Below are positions 35,299 through 43,925 of a stretch of 64,000 bases of DNA, one piece after another; position 1 is the first letter of the stretch; each line of letters starts with the position of its first letter. The notes under the pieces were generated by a model, which was not told the origin of the DNA, searched no databases, and worked only from the letters and a program-made list of their open reading frames with translations. The position numbers and the translations under genes were made by a program. The stretch is from positions 2,728,001 to 2,792,000 of the forward strand of contig NZ_CP146284.1 of the NCBI RefSeq assembly GCF_023744375.2, written 5' to 3'. Origin of the DNA: Parabacteroides sp. AD58. Its GTDB lineage: Bacteria > Bacteroidota > Bacteroidia > Bacteroidales > Tannerellaceae.

Positions 35299-35504
35299 CT
35301 CGACGATGCTTCTTCTGAAGAAAAAGCACCGTCAGACTACTCGGACGATACGTTTTCTGGAAAAAATGCCCTGTCAGACGCTCGGACGATGCTTCCTGAG
35401 CTGCGGAAGGTCTGTCGGAGTACTCGGACGATGCTTCCTGAGAAAAGGAAGGCCTGTCAGACACTCGGACAAAGCTTCCCGAACAGCGGAAGCATCGTCC
35501 GAGG
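35299..35504. repeat. Array of five 41-bp tandem repeats between permease genes
   Basis: Units start at 35299, 35340, 35381, 35423 and 35464 (spacings 41, 41, 42, 41), each opening CTCGGACGATGCTTCCTGAG or a variant and ending in CTGTCAGAC. Within a unit GCTTCC can pair with GGAAGG, and the end of the last unit (GGAAGCATCGTCCGAG) is the reverse complement of the unit start. The array fills almost the whole gap between two permease genes of one apparent operon. The open frame through it is not convincing as a gene. Confidence 0.85.
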
Positions 35505-35541
35505 ATTTAGAAAAAGGAAAAAGAATTAAAAAATAGATACA

Positions 35542-37926
35542 ATGAAAACACTGACGTATGCATGGCGTTTCTTGGCTCGGTCCAAGGCATATACGATAAT
35601 CAATATCTTGGGATTGTCGTTCAGTTTGGCTTGTTGCCTGATTTTAATGAGGTATATCCATCGGGAACTGACGGTTGATACACATTGTGTGGACCGAAAT
35701 GAGGTGTATGGTGTGATTGTTGACATGGAAGGTTCTCGGGGATTAAGCAGTTATTCGAACGGGAACGAGAAAGATAGTACCTATATTGATCCTCGTTTTA
35801 TCGAGATGATCGGGAGCGCAATTACAATGCAAGACGATTATGTATTGTCGGGAAACCAACGTTTCCAGGCGAATGTGCTGGCAGTGGACAGTGGTTATCT
35901 TCAGTTGTTTCCATATCAGGTAGTTGAAGGAAAGTTGTCGTTGGATAATCCGCAGTCGGCTTACCTGATGGAAACTTTTGCCCGTAAACTGTTCGGAAAA
36001 GAAAATCCGGTGGGAAAAGTGCTTCGGTATAGTAACGGGAAGGATGTAACGGTGGCCGGTGTATTAGCCGAACCAACTTGTAAGACCTTGCTTCGATTTG
36101 ATGTCTTGCTCTCTTCCTCTTTATCGGAACATTGGGAACGTATTCCGACCGAGTTTTATCGTTTTTCACCGGGCACGGATATGGCAGAAATCAATCGGAT
36201 TGCTTCGATTCCCCGTTTTGTGAATCCTCAAATGAAAGATATAGATACGCGGCAGGAAACCTTTTCCTTTATCTCTTTGAAAGAGATTTATTGGGAAGAA
36301 TCGATTATGAAATCACTCCGCGAAGATCAGATGTTCAGTTACGGAGTTCGTTCCTATTTGTATGTGATTGGCGGTATCTGCTTGTTGCTTTTCCTGACAG
36401 GTGTGATCAACTTCCTGAACTTGTATTTGGTTTCCTCTTTGAAGCGAGGAAAAGAATACAGGGTGAAACGAATCTTCGGGATTCATCCTCAAGGTCTGTT
36501 TGGGCAAATGTGGATAGAGAACTTGCTACTGGTCGGCATTGCTTTGTTCTTTGCCTGGTTATGGATGGAGATTACAACGCCCTGGATAGAACACTTATTA
36601 GCTTATCATTTTGTTTATACCATTTTCGATGTTCAGCTTTCGGTTGTGGTCTTGGTGTTCCTTCCATTATTGACGGCTGGTTATTCATATTTCAAGTATA
36701 GCCGGATGTCGCCGATTGTTTCGATTCAGTCTATCGGTCAAAGCAGCCGTTCGGTTCGGGTACGTATGGTATTTCTTTTTGTACAGTATCTGTTCTGTTT
36801 CTTACTCATTACTCTTTCTTTATATTTCAACCAACAATTGTCGTTGATGTTGCATACTGATCCGGGTATTCGGACAAAAGATATCATTCAAGCCAATTTG
36901 ATATATGAGTCGCGCGACATGGCTATCTATCGAGATCCGGCAAAGATTCAGGAACGTGTAGATCGTATTAATCACATTGACCAGCAACTGAATGCTTGTC
37001 CGCATATCCAAGAATGGACAAATGGCTACGATTGGTTGCCGAATCCGGGATACAGCACTCTGTTTACGAACGAAGCAGGCCAGGTTCAGAATGTTCAGGT
37101 ACATACGGTTTGTGTAGAATTCTTTCACCTGTTTGATATACAAGTTTTGGAAGGAGCTTTACCGGAAACAGATGATAAAACAGCTACTTATTTCGTTGCC
37201 AACCAAGCAGCAATGAAAGCTTTTGGGTTCGATAGTTGCGAGAATGCCCGGATAGCAGAAGACAGTAATGTGCGTGCTTCCAGAAAAGATCCGTGGATGC
37301 CCATTTGTGCGGTGGTAGAAGATACATATATGAGTCATGTGAGTGAAGGAATTAAGCCAACTGTTTATCGGGTGTTTGTAGGTTATGGCGGTGATTGTTA
37401 TCAGATAGCTTGTGCTCCGGGCCATACGAAAGATGTATTGGATTATTTACGGAAGGTAGAACTTGATACTTATGGATCGGAAGACTTTGAATATTCGTTT
37501 CTCGAAGATGATATGCAGGCTCTTTACCGGCGAGACCGCCAGGTAGCACATATTTATACTGTCTTTGCCTTGGTAGCCATTGCGGTATCTTGTTTGGGTT
37601 TGTTTGGTTTATCTTTGTTTGATGTCCGACAGCGTTATCGTGAAATAGGTATCCGGAAAGTGAACGGTGCCCAACTGAAAGATATTTACCGCTTGTTATT
37701 CCGGAAATATATGTTCCTGTTGTTGGTATCCTTTGCCGTTTCGATACCGGTAGCCGTAGCTGTGATTATCCGTTATACCGAGAATTTCGCGGTTAAAGCG
37801 CCGCTGGGGGCAGGAATCTTCTTGTGGTCCTTACTGTTGGTATCGGTTATTTCGTTGGGAACACTGTTCTGGCAGATAAACCTGGCGGCACAGATTAATC
37901 CGGCGGATGTAGTGAAGCGGGAATAA
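35542..37926 (+). CDS. ABC permease, FtsX/MacB family (second of four)
   Basis: 794-residue paralogue with the same eight-segment plan. The N-terminal segment is YTIINILGLSFSLACCLILM, the periplasmic domain begins YIHRELTVDTHC, and mid-chain segments lie near 280-300, 330-350, 365-385 and 410-430. The C-terminal family box is RQRYREIGIRKVNGAQLKDIYRLLFRKY and the end is INPADVVKRE. It is closer to the third permease (38310) than to the first. No promoter is recognised directly before it, so it probably relies on readthrough from tolC across the repeat array. Two segments of the periplasmic domain are Tyr/Ser-rich; no catalytic residue is expected. Confidence 0.93.
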   Translation: MKTLTYAWRFLARSKAYTIINILGLSFSLACCLILMRYIHRELTVDTHCVDRNEVYGVIVDMEGSRGLSSYSNGNEKDSTYIDPRFIEMIGSAITMQDDYVLSGNQRFQANVLAVDSGYLQLFPYQVVEGKLSLDNPQSAYLMETFARKLFGKENPVGKVLRYSNGKDVTVAGVLAEPTCKTLLRFDVLLSSSLSEHWERIPTEFYRFSPGTDMAEINRIASIPRFVNPQMKDIDTRQETFSFISLKEIYWEESIMKSLREDQMFSYGVRSYLYVIGGICLLLFLTGVINFLNLYLVSSLKRGKEYRVKRIFGIHPQGLFGQMWIENLLLVGIALFFAWLWMEITTPWIEHLLAYHFVYTIFDVQLSVVVLVFLPLLTAGYSYFKYSRMSPIVSIQSIGQSSRSVRVRMVFLFVQYLFCFLLITLSLYFNQQLSLMLHTDPGIRTKDIIQANLIYESRDMAIYRDPAKIQERVDRINHIDQQLNACPHIQEWTNGYDWLPNPGYSTLFTNEAGQVQNVQVHTVCVEFFHLFDIQVLEGALPETDDKTATYFVANQAAMKAFGFDSCENARIAEDSNVRASRKDPWMPICAVVEDTYMSHVSEGIKPTVYRVFVGYGGDCYQIACAPGHTKDVLDYLRKVELDTYGSEDFEYSFLEDDMQALYRRDRQVAHIYTVFALVAIAVSCLGLFGLSLFDVRQRYREIGIRKVNGAQLKDIYRLLFRKYMFLLLVSFAVSIPVAVAVIIRYTENFAVKAPLGAGIFLWSLLLVSVISLGTLFWQINLAAQINPADVVKRE

Positions 37927-38002
37927 GTTGGGATATATTCTTCCGTTTCCCAGGAGATAAAGTTGGAAAGAGTCGGAAGGAAAAGTTGGATTTATTTGAC
38001 AA

Positions 38003-38096
38003 ATTCTTTAGTTCACGGCGTGAACTAAGTAATCCACGACGTGAACTAAGTAATTCACGACGTGAACTAAGTAATCCGCGTCGTGAACTAAAGAAT
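38003..38096. repeat. 94-bp palindromic array, copy 2
   Basis: Same length and layout as the copies at 25889 and 46476: ATTCTTTAG at the start, CTAAAGAAT at the end, four units of the type ATTCACGACGTGAACT with AAGTA spacers and a 21-bp period. Unit 1 (38010-38026) is a perfect palindrome. It lies in the 383-bp gap 37927-38309 between permeases 2 and 3, upstream of a regulator site and sigma-54 promoter. As it follows a stop codon it may act in the transcript as a terminator or stability element. Confidence 0.9.
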
Positions 38097-38171
38097 AGGA
38101 TATCGGATCATTACTTTTTCTTCCGGGCTTGACAAGTTTATCAGGTATGAACGATAGATAACGAGGATGAC

Positions 38172-38208
38172 TGTGCGTTCGTGCACGTTATTTGTGCGAA
38201 GACGCACA
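38172..38208. promoter_or_regulatory. Paired-palindrome regulator site, copy C
   Basis: GTGCGTTCGTGCAC (38173-38186) and GTGCGAAGACGCAC (38194-38207) have centres 21 bp apart, as in copies A and B. Sequence outside the conserved GTGCG/CGCAC arms differs, which argues for selection on the arms. The centres lie 84.5 and 63.5 bp upstream of the -24 box at 38264, within 1 bp of the copy B geometry. Confidence 0.75.
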
Positions 38209-38263
38209 GGTGATTATCAGTAGGTAGTCCGTTAAGTTGTTGTAAACATAGTATTTATCTGTT

Positions 38264-38279
38264 TGGCATACGTTTTGTT
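38264..38279 (+). promoter_or_regulatory. Sigma-54 promoter before the third permease
   Basis: TGGCATACGTTTTGTT shows the -24 GG and the TTG of -12 at correct spacing; it deviates from the consensus at two positions. Predicted transcription start near 38290 supports ATG at 38310 for the permease and excludes the GTG at 38283. Confidence 0.7.
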
Positions 38280-38309
38280 TATGTGTTTGTAGATATAAAA
38301 GAAGAAAGT

Positions 38310-40703
38310 ATGAAACACGTGTTGTTATCATTGAGAACAATTTTCCGTTTTAAGACTTATACGGGGATTAATGTAGTAGGCTTGGCACTGAGTTTGGCTT
38401 GTGTGTTTATCTTAGTACGTTATATTCATCAGGAAATGACGGTAAACCACTTTGTTCCGGAATTGGATCGGACATTTCTGACGGCTGAAGTAAAAGAAGA
38501 CGGAAGTGCTAGGTTATCAAGCAGCGGGAATCCGAATAAGGATGTGGAATTCCGAAATCCGTTGGACGATCCGTCTGTCGAACGATATAGCCGGTTCATC
38601 TTGTTGGAAGAAGACTTTATCGAAACGGGAAGTTCTCGATATAACTTAAACTCGTTAGTAGTCGATACGTCGTTCTTTCAGTTGATTCCTTATCCTTGTC
38701 TGGAAGGAACGATGAGGCTGGCTCCGAATGATGCCTTGATTACACATACTTTCGCAAAACGTATCTTTGGAAAAGAAAGTCCGATAGGAAAAGAATTTAC
38801 AACGTCAACCGGGAAATTGGTTCGGGTCGTAGGTGTAGTTGGTCAACCTTCTACAAAGTCTTCTTTTCAGTTTGATATGGTATTTTCCACTGAATTGACA
38901 GATTGGTCACTGGTGCCATACGAAGTAGTACGCCTTTATCGTCCGGAAGATGTTGTGGCATTGAATAAGAAGAATGCGAAACCCATGAAATTAAGTTATA
39001 CCATGGATGAAGAAATCTTTTATCGGATGTATCCGCTACGAGAACTTTATCTGAATCAAGAGGTACAAATCTACGTTAAGACGTTCTTGCGTGGAAATAC
39101 GGATGTCTTGAAGTTATTGGCATTGGTATCGGGTTTGATCTTGTTGGTTGGCTTGTTCAATTACGTGAATCTGTACACGGTGGTAATGCAGAAGCGAGGG
39201 AAAGAATTAGGTATAAAACAGATCTTCGGAGCGAGTAAGAAGCAAATCTTCGGACAATTGTATGTCGAGAATATGTGTCTGAACGGGATCGCTTTGCTGG
39301 TAGTTTGGTTGATCGTAGAAGTCACCCGACAAGTAGTAGCTACGAAGTACGGTATTCCGGTACAATCGGATTCTGGATTTGACTGGCTGTTATCGGGAAG
39401 TGTATTGTTTGTCTTGCCGTTCCTGACAGCTCTTTATCCGTTCTGGAAATATACCCATGCAGTACCTGTCCGTTCGTTGCATTCGGTCTTTGTCGGAGGT
39501 AAATCGTTGGCTTCCCGTTTTGTCTTTCTGTTTTTCCAATATATCATTACGTTTTGTCTGGTGGTTGCAGCGATCTATTTAAGTCGGCAACTCTATTTCT
39601 TACTGCATACAGACGTAGGTTATCAGGCAGAGAACGTGATTCAATGCCGTATCTGGCGGGAGAATCCGTCGCTCTATTCCATGTCAATCGAAGAACACGA
39701 CAAGGAAATGGCTAAAGCTAAGTCGACTTGTGCGTTGATAGAGAAACGTCTGCAAGAATCTCCTGTGCTGACAGGCTTTGTATATGGTGAACCTCCGTAT
39801 CAATTGAGTGGCCCTTTACATTTTAAGGCAGAGAACGGAGAAGAAACGGACGCTTTTTATCTTTATACTGATAAGAAGTATATGGAGTTGTTTGGATTTC
39901 GAGTGACGGAAGGGCGTACTTGGAATGATGGAGATGAGTTGGTACAATATAAAGTAATTGCTAATCGGGCTTTTCTGCATGCTTTGCATATTAAGGATTG
40001 GAGAACAGAGAAAGTAACGCCCAATCGTCGTTTGTGGTGGAATAGTTTTGAGCGATTGAATACGCCGCAGCCTCATGAGATTGTCGGGGTGATGGAAGAC
40101 TTCCGGAGCGGACATTTGTCAGGAGGAAATCAACCGATCGTATTTGTGTTTAACGAAGGTGATCCCAGAGATGCACTTTATATATCTTTCGTTCCCGGCA
40201 AAGAAAAGGAAGCGATTGCCTATCTCAAGCAAGTATATGCCGAAGCCATTGGAAGTGGCGAGTTTGAGTATTCATTGGTTACAGACGAGATTGCCAAGCT
40301 ACATGCAGAAGACCGGAAAGTGATGTTGGTGATCATCACCTTTGCTTTGATAGCTGTAGGCATTTCCTGTCTGGGTTTGTTCGGTCTTTCGCTTTATGAT
40401 ATTCGTCAACGTTATCGGGAGATTGGTTTGCGGAAAGTACATGGTGCACAAGTCGGCGATATTTACCGGTTATTGATCAAGAAGTATGTTTACGTCCTGT
40501 TGTTGGCCTATCTGGTTGGTTCTATCGTAGCCTATCTCAGTATCGAGCGATATATGGAAACTTTTGTTCATCGTGCACCTTTGTCTTTCTGGATATTTCT
40601 GGTTGCAGGAGTATTGGTCGCCTTGGTCGCTTTGCTGACTTTGTATGGACAAGTCCGGCGTGCCTCTCGGATTAATCCAGCAGATGTCATCAAAAGGGAA
40701 TAA
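38310..40703 (+). CDS. ABC permease, FtsX/MacB family (third of four)
   Basis: 797 residues with the eight-segment FtsX/MacB plan; N-terminal segment YTGINVVGLALSLACVFILV, first periplasmic domain beginning YIHQEMTVNHF, C-terminal family box RQRYREIGLRKVHGAQVGDIYRLLIKKY and end INPADVIKRE. ATG at 38310 has a GAAGAAAG-type ribosome site and is the only start compatible with the sigma-54 promoter. It opens a second transcription unit with the fourth permease and the ATPase. It is most like the second permease, which suggests local duplication. Confidence 0.93.
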   Translation: MKHVLLSLRTIFRFKTYTGINVVGLALSLACVFILVRYIHQEMTVNHFVPELDRTFLTAEVKEDGSARLSSSGNPNKDVEFRNPLDDPSVERYSRFILLEEDFIETGSSRYNLNSLVVDTSFFQLIPYPCLEGTMRLAPNDALITHTFAKRIFGKESPIGKEFTTSTGKLVRVVGVVGQPSTKSSFQFDMVFSTELTDWSLVPYEVVRLYRPEDVVALNKKNAKPMKLSYTMDEEIFYRMYPLRELYLNQEVQIYVKTFLRGNTDVLKLLALVSGLILLVGLFNYVNLYTVVMQKRGKELGIKQIFGASKKQIFGQLYVENMCLNGIALLVVWLIVEVTRQVVATKYGIPVQSDSGFDWLLSGSVLFVLPFLTALYPFWKYTHAVPVRSLHSVFVGGKSLASRFVFLFFQYIITFCLVVAAIYLSRQLYFLLHTDVGYQAENVIQCRIWRENPSLYSMSIEEHDKEMAKAKSTCALIEKRLQESPVLTGFVYGEPPYQLSGPLHFKAENGEETDAFYLYTDKKYMELFGFRVTEGRTWNDGDELVQYKVIANRAFLHALHIKDWRTEKVTPNRRLWWNSFERLNTPQPHEIVGVMEDFRSGHLSGGNQPIVFVFNEGDPRDALYISFVPGKEKEAIAYLKQVYAEAIGSGEFEYSLVTDEIAKLHAEDRKVMLVIITFALIAVGISCLGLFGLSLYDIRQRYREIGLRKVHGAQVGDIYRLLIKKYVYVLLLAYLVGSIVAYLSIERYMETFVHRAPLSFWIFLVAGVLVALVALLTLYGQVRRASRINPADVIKRE

Positions 40704-40722
40704 TACATCTAATAAGAATGAT

Positions 40723-43080
40723 ATGAAATACGGGTTTATACTGAAGATGGTTTTACGCGGGTGGTGGCGGAACAAAGTGTTTTTCCTCATTGCCGTGATC
40801 AGCTTGTCGATCGGATTGGCTGGGACGAATCTGTTGCTGACTTATTTTATCCATGATTATTTTATGGAGCGGGATAATCCGGATAAGGAACGGATCTTCT
40901 GCTTGCGGCAGGATAATCCGTTTGATGACGGGCAGAAAGTGGCTTTTGCTTCGATAGAGGCGGCTTCGGATGTGCAGAAGAAGATTCCCGGTGTGGAGAG
41001 TTTTATGCAGATACAGGAGTATGTTGCTTCTGTTAGGTATAAAGGACAGACATATTCCGATTTGGAAATGATTGGGGCTGATTCTACTTTGCCGACTTTC
41101 TTTCCGGTTGACGTTATTTCAGGAGATTTGAAGGAAGCCCTTTCCAGTCCGAATAAGATAGCCATTCGGGAATCTGTGGTAAAGCGAATCTTTGGAAAAG
41201 AAGATCCGTTGGGCAAGACCTTGGAAACAGAATCGGAAGGAAAGAGAACGGCTTATGAAGTGGTTACGGTATTGGCCGAGCAAACTCAGTCGTTGTTGAA
41301 GTATGATGTATTAACAAGTAAGACAGCTGATTATTGGGGTGGAGCCACGTTCTTGAAGTTATTGCCGAATGTTTCGGCAGAACAGGTGGAAAAGGCGATT
41401 CGGGCAGACAAGTCGATTCAGACAATGATGCCGGATCAGACTCAATATTATGTGGATTCGTTGCCTGACCTTTATTTTGTCCAGTCACAGGGAACGAGCC
41501 AGCAACCGCTTCCGTTTATCCAGCAAAGCCAGGTACAGTTATTGTATATCGGTTTGCTGGCTGCTATTTTGATCTTGGTGATTGCCTGCTGCAATTATAC
41601 CAATATGAACTTGAGCCGGCTGATGCAGCAGTTAAAGATGATTCATGTGGAGAAACTGATGGGTGGAACGCTTCGTGAAATCCGGATGCAGTTATTGGGT
41701 GATGTGGCGCTGACGGTAGTGATCTCGTTCTTGCTTTCCTTGTTGATCATTGCGGATGTATTACCGGTGTTCAATGCGGTACTGAAGTCTCGGATGACGT
41801 TTGCTTTCTTCTTCAGCGGACAAGTTCTTCCGTTGTTACTTGGTTTCTTACTGGTGATGGCTCTTGTTCCGGCCTGGTATGCCAGCCGGCGTTTGATGCG
41901 CTGGTCGTATTCTGAATATAAAATGGTCTCGAACGGGAAGAGAAAACATATACTGATGGCGGTATTGGTTGTCGTCCAGTTTGCCATTTCCTGTGGTTTG
42001 GTATTGGCCACTTGCATCGGAGAGAAACAACAACGTATGATTCTGCAACAGGCATCTCATTACGAAGGATTGATCGAAACGGGAGATATGTTTTCGCCTC
42101 CGGCAGCGCCTTTGAAGGCTGAACTGGAAAAGCGGGTACCGGGAATCGAATCGATATCTTTGTCGCTAGGCTCTGTGCTGAATTCTCCCATTCGGGAGTT
42201 GCAGATTCCCCAACCGGACGGTACGGAAAAGCGTTCTTATTTGCTGACGTTATACAGTGATTCTTCTTTCTTGGAGACGATGCATATCCGGCAATTGACG
42301 GGACATTCGCCGGCTCGGCTTCAGCAAGAATATGCTTATCCGGTATTGGTCAATGAAAGTTTCGTGCGTCAGTTGGTACCGGCAGGCGTAGATCCGATTG
42401 GTCGTTCATTACAGGAATTTGATACCTATGCCGATTCTTTATATGTAATCGGTGGCACCGTTGAAGACTTTCCGATCAATTCGTTGGAGAAGGAGATAAC
42501 ACCGATTACCATTCACCTGCCTGCTTCGTCGGCCTTGGGTAAGGCGAATGTATTGCATATCAAACTTCGTCCGGAAGATAAAGAAGAGACGATCCGTCAG
42601 ATAGCTCAGATATGGGAAGAGATCAATGCGAAGCAAGCCTTCCAATATATGGATATGCACGCCTTGTTTATGGAACGGAATGCGCGGTTTGTCTCTTTTG
42701 CGCAGGTCATCACTGTGTATGCCGTGATCGGATTGTTGCTGACTTTATTCGGTTTGTTTGGTATTACGTGGTATGCTACGCGCCAACGGATACGGGAAAT
42801 CAGTATCCGGAAAATACATGGCGCCAGCCGTTGGCAGATTGTCTGGCTCCTGAACAAGCCGTTTATGGTGTATGCTGTGATAGCTTATCTGATCGCTCTT
42901 CCGATAACATACGGACTGCTTTCCAACTGGCTGGAGCAGTTTGCTTATCATGTATCTTTCTCGATACTTGACTGGCTGTTGCCTTTCCTGGTAATTTGGC
43001 TGGTATCTGTCATTACTGTAGGTATTCAGGCGTATGTTTTGATGAAGGTTGATCCGGTGAAGTGCCTGAAAGTTGAGTGA
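40723..43080 (+). CDS. ABC permease, FtsX/MacB family (fourth, divergent)
   Basis: 785 residues from ATG at 40723, 19 bp after the third permease. An upstream in-frame start at 40645 would overlap that gene and add 26 residues. N-terminal segment FFLIAVISLSIGLAGTNLLL, C-terminal family box RQRIREISIRKIHGASRWQIVWLL, and an end VDPVKCLKVE that departs from the NPA(D/E)V-KRE end of the other three. The periplasmic domain is also the most divergent. It may be the partner half in a hetero-dimeric permease; this is inference. Confidence 0.92.
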   Translation: MKYGFILKMVLRGWWRNKVFFLIAVISLSIGLAGTNLLLTYFIHDYFMERDNPDKERIFCLRQDNPFDDGQKVAFASIEAASDVQKKIPGVESFMQIQEYVASVRYKGQTYSDLEMIGADSTLPTFFPVDVISGDLKEALSSPNKIAIRESVVKRIFGKEDPLGKTLETESEGKRTAYEVVTVLAEQTQSLLKYDVLTSKTADYWGGATFLKLLPNVSAEQVEKAIRADKSIQTMMPDQTQYYVDSLPDLYFVQSQGTSQQPLPFIQQSQVQLLYIGLLAAILILVIACCNYTNMNLSRLMQQLKMIHVEKLMGGTLREIRMQLLGDVALTVVISFLLSLLIIADVLPVFNAVLKSRMTFAFFFSGQVLPLLLGFLLVMALVPAWYASRRLMRWSYSEYKMVSNGKRKHILMAVLVVVQFAISCGLVLATCIGEKQQRMILQQASHYEGLIETGDMFSPPAAPLKAELEKRVPGIESISLSLGSVLNSPIRELQIPQPDGTEKRSYLLTLYSDSSFLETMHIRQLTGHSPARLQQEYAYPVLVNESFVRQLVPAGVDPIGRSLQEFDTYADSLYVIGGTVEDFPINSLEKEITPITIHLPASSALGKANVLHIKLRPEDKEETIRQIAQIWEEINAKQAFQYMDMHALFMERNARFVSFAQVITVYAVIGLLLTLFGLFGITWYATRQRIREISIRKIHGASRWQIVWLLNKPFMVYAVIAYLIALPITYGLLSNWLEQFAYHVSFSILDWLLPFLVIWLVSVITVGIQAYVLMKVDPVKCLKVE

Positions 43081-43129
43081 AAGGCCGATTGGAAACAAAG
43101 AAATGAACAAACTTAAAAACAGAAAAGAT

Positions 43130-43804
43130 ATGATTAAGACAGAAAATTTACAGAAGGTTTTCCGTACAGACGAGGTGGAAACTTGGGCATTGAATAACGT
43201 AAGCATCGAAGTAAAGAAAGGCGAGTTCGTCGCTATTATGGGACCTTCAGGATGTGGTAAGTCCACTTTGCTGAATATTCTGGGCTTGTTGGATAATCCA
43301 ACCAGCGGGACGTATTATCTCGACGGCATAGAGGTCTCGAAATATACCGAATCGCAGCGAACGAACTTGCGGAAAGGTGTCATCGGCTTTGTGTTCCAAA
43401 GCTTCAACCTGATAGAAGAATTGAATGTCTATGAGAACATCGAATTGCCGCTTTTGTATATGGGTATTCCTGCCAACGAACGGAAACGCCGTATCGAAGA
43501 AGCGATGGACCGGATGGCGATCAGTCACCGCTCGAAGCATTTCCCGCAGCAGTTGTCTGGCGGTCAGCAGCAACGTGTGGCGATTGCCCGTGCCGTTGTC
43601 GGGAATCCGAAGTTAATCCTGGCCGACGAGCCGACCGGTAACTTGGATTCAAAGAACGGAAAAGAAGTGATGGAGTTATTAACCGAATTGAATAAAGAGG
43701 GAACAACCGTTGTTATGGTAACGCACTCGCAGCATGATGCCGGCTATGCCGGGCGAACCATCAATCTGTTCGACGGACAGGTGGTAAACGAAGTGCAGTT
43801 GTAA
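43130..43804 (+). CDS. ABC transporter ATPase, LolD/MacB type
   Basis: 224-residue nucleotide-binding subunit with Walker A MGPSGCGKSTLLN, Q-loop GFVFQSFNLIEELN, signature LSGGQQQRVAIARAV, Walker B LILADEPTGNLD and switch His in VMVTHSQHD. The LolD/MacB/FtsE branch is suggested by EPTGNLDSKNGKEVM. ATG at 43130 gives the family start MIKTENLQKVF; the start at 43073 overlaps the permease stop and adds 19 unlike residues. As the only ATPase in the cluster it probably powers all four permeases. Last gene of the export locus. Confidence 0.94.
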   Translation: MIKTENLQKVFRTDEVETWALNNVSIEVKKGEFVAIMGPSGCGKSTLLNILGLLDNPTSGTYYLDGIEVSKYTESQRTNLRKGVIGFVFQSFNLIEELNVYENIELPLLYMGIPANERKRRIEEAMDRMAISHRSKHFPQQLSGGQQQRVAIARAVVGNPKLILADEPTGNLDSKNGKEVMELLTELNKEGTTVVMVTHSQHDAGYAGRTINLFDGQVVNEVQL

Positions 43805-43864
43805 GCATATTCCGATTAGGATTTTTTACACGTTTATGAGGCTCGTTATCCAAAAGATTATCGA

Positions 43865-43872
43865 TACTTTTG
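43865..43872 (+). promoter_or_regulatory. -7 element before the tannase-like gene
   Basis: TACTTTTG fits TAnnTTTG, 53 bp upstream of the ATG at 43926, in the 121-bp gap after the ABC ATPase. No good -33 box is seen. Confidence 0.45.
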
Positions 43873-43925
43873 CTGTACAAAAATATGAGTGAATACAAAC
43901 ACTACATATATTTAAAATAATTGTT

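Noticed and set aside
35246..35536. Open frame overlapping the end of the first permease and the second 41-bp array
   Set aside because: Starts inside the permease gene, is repeat-derived and has no recognisable domain.
38312..38323. A second parS (CACGTG at 38316)
   Set aside because: Only the central hexamer matches; flanks do not fit TGTT/AACA, and it lies in coding sequence.
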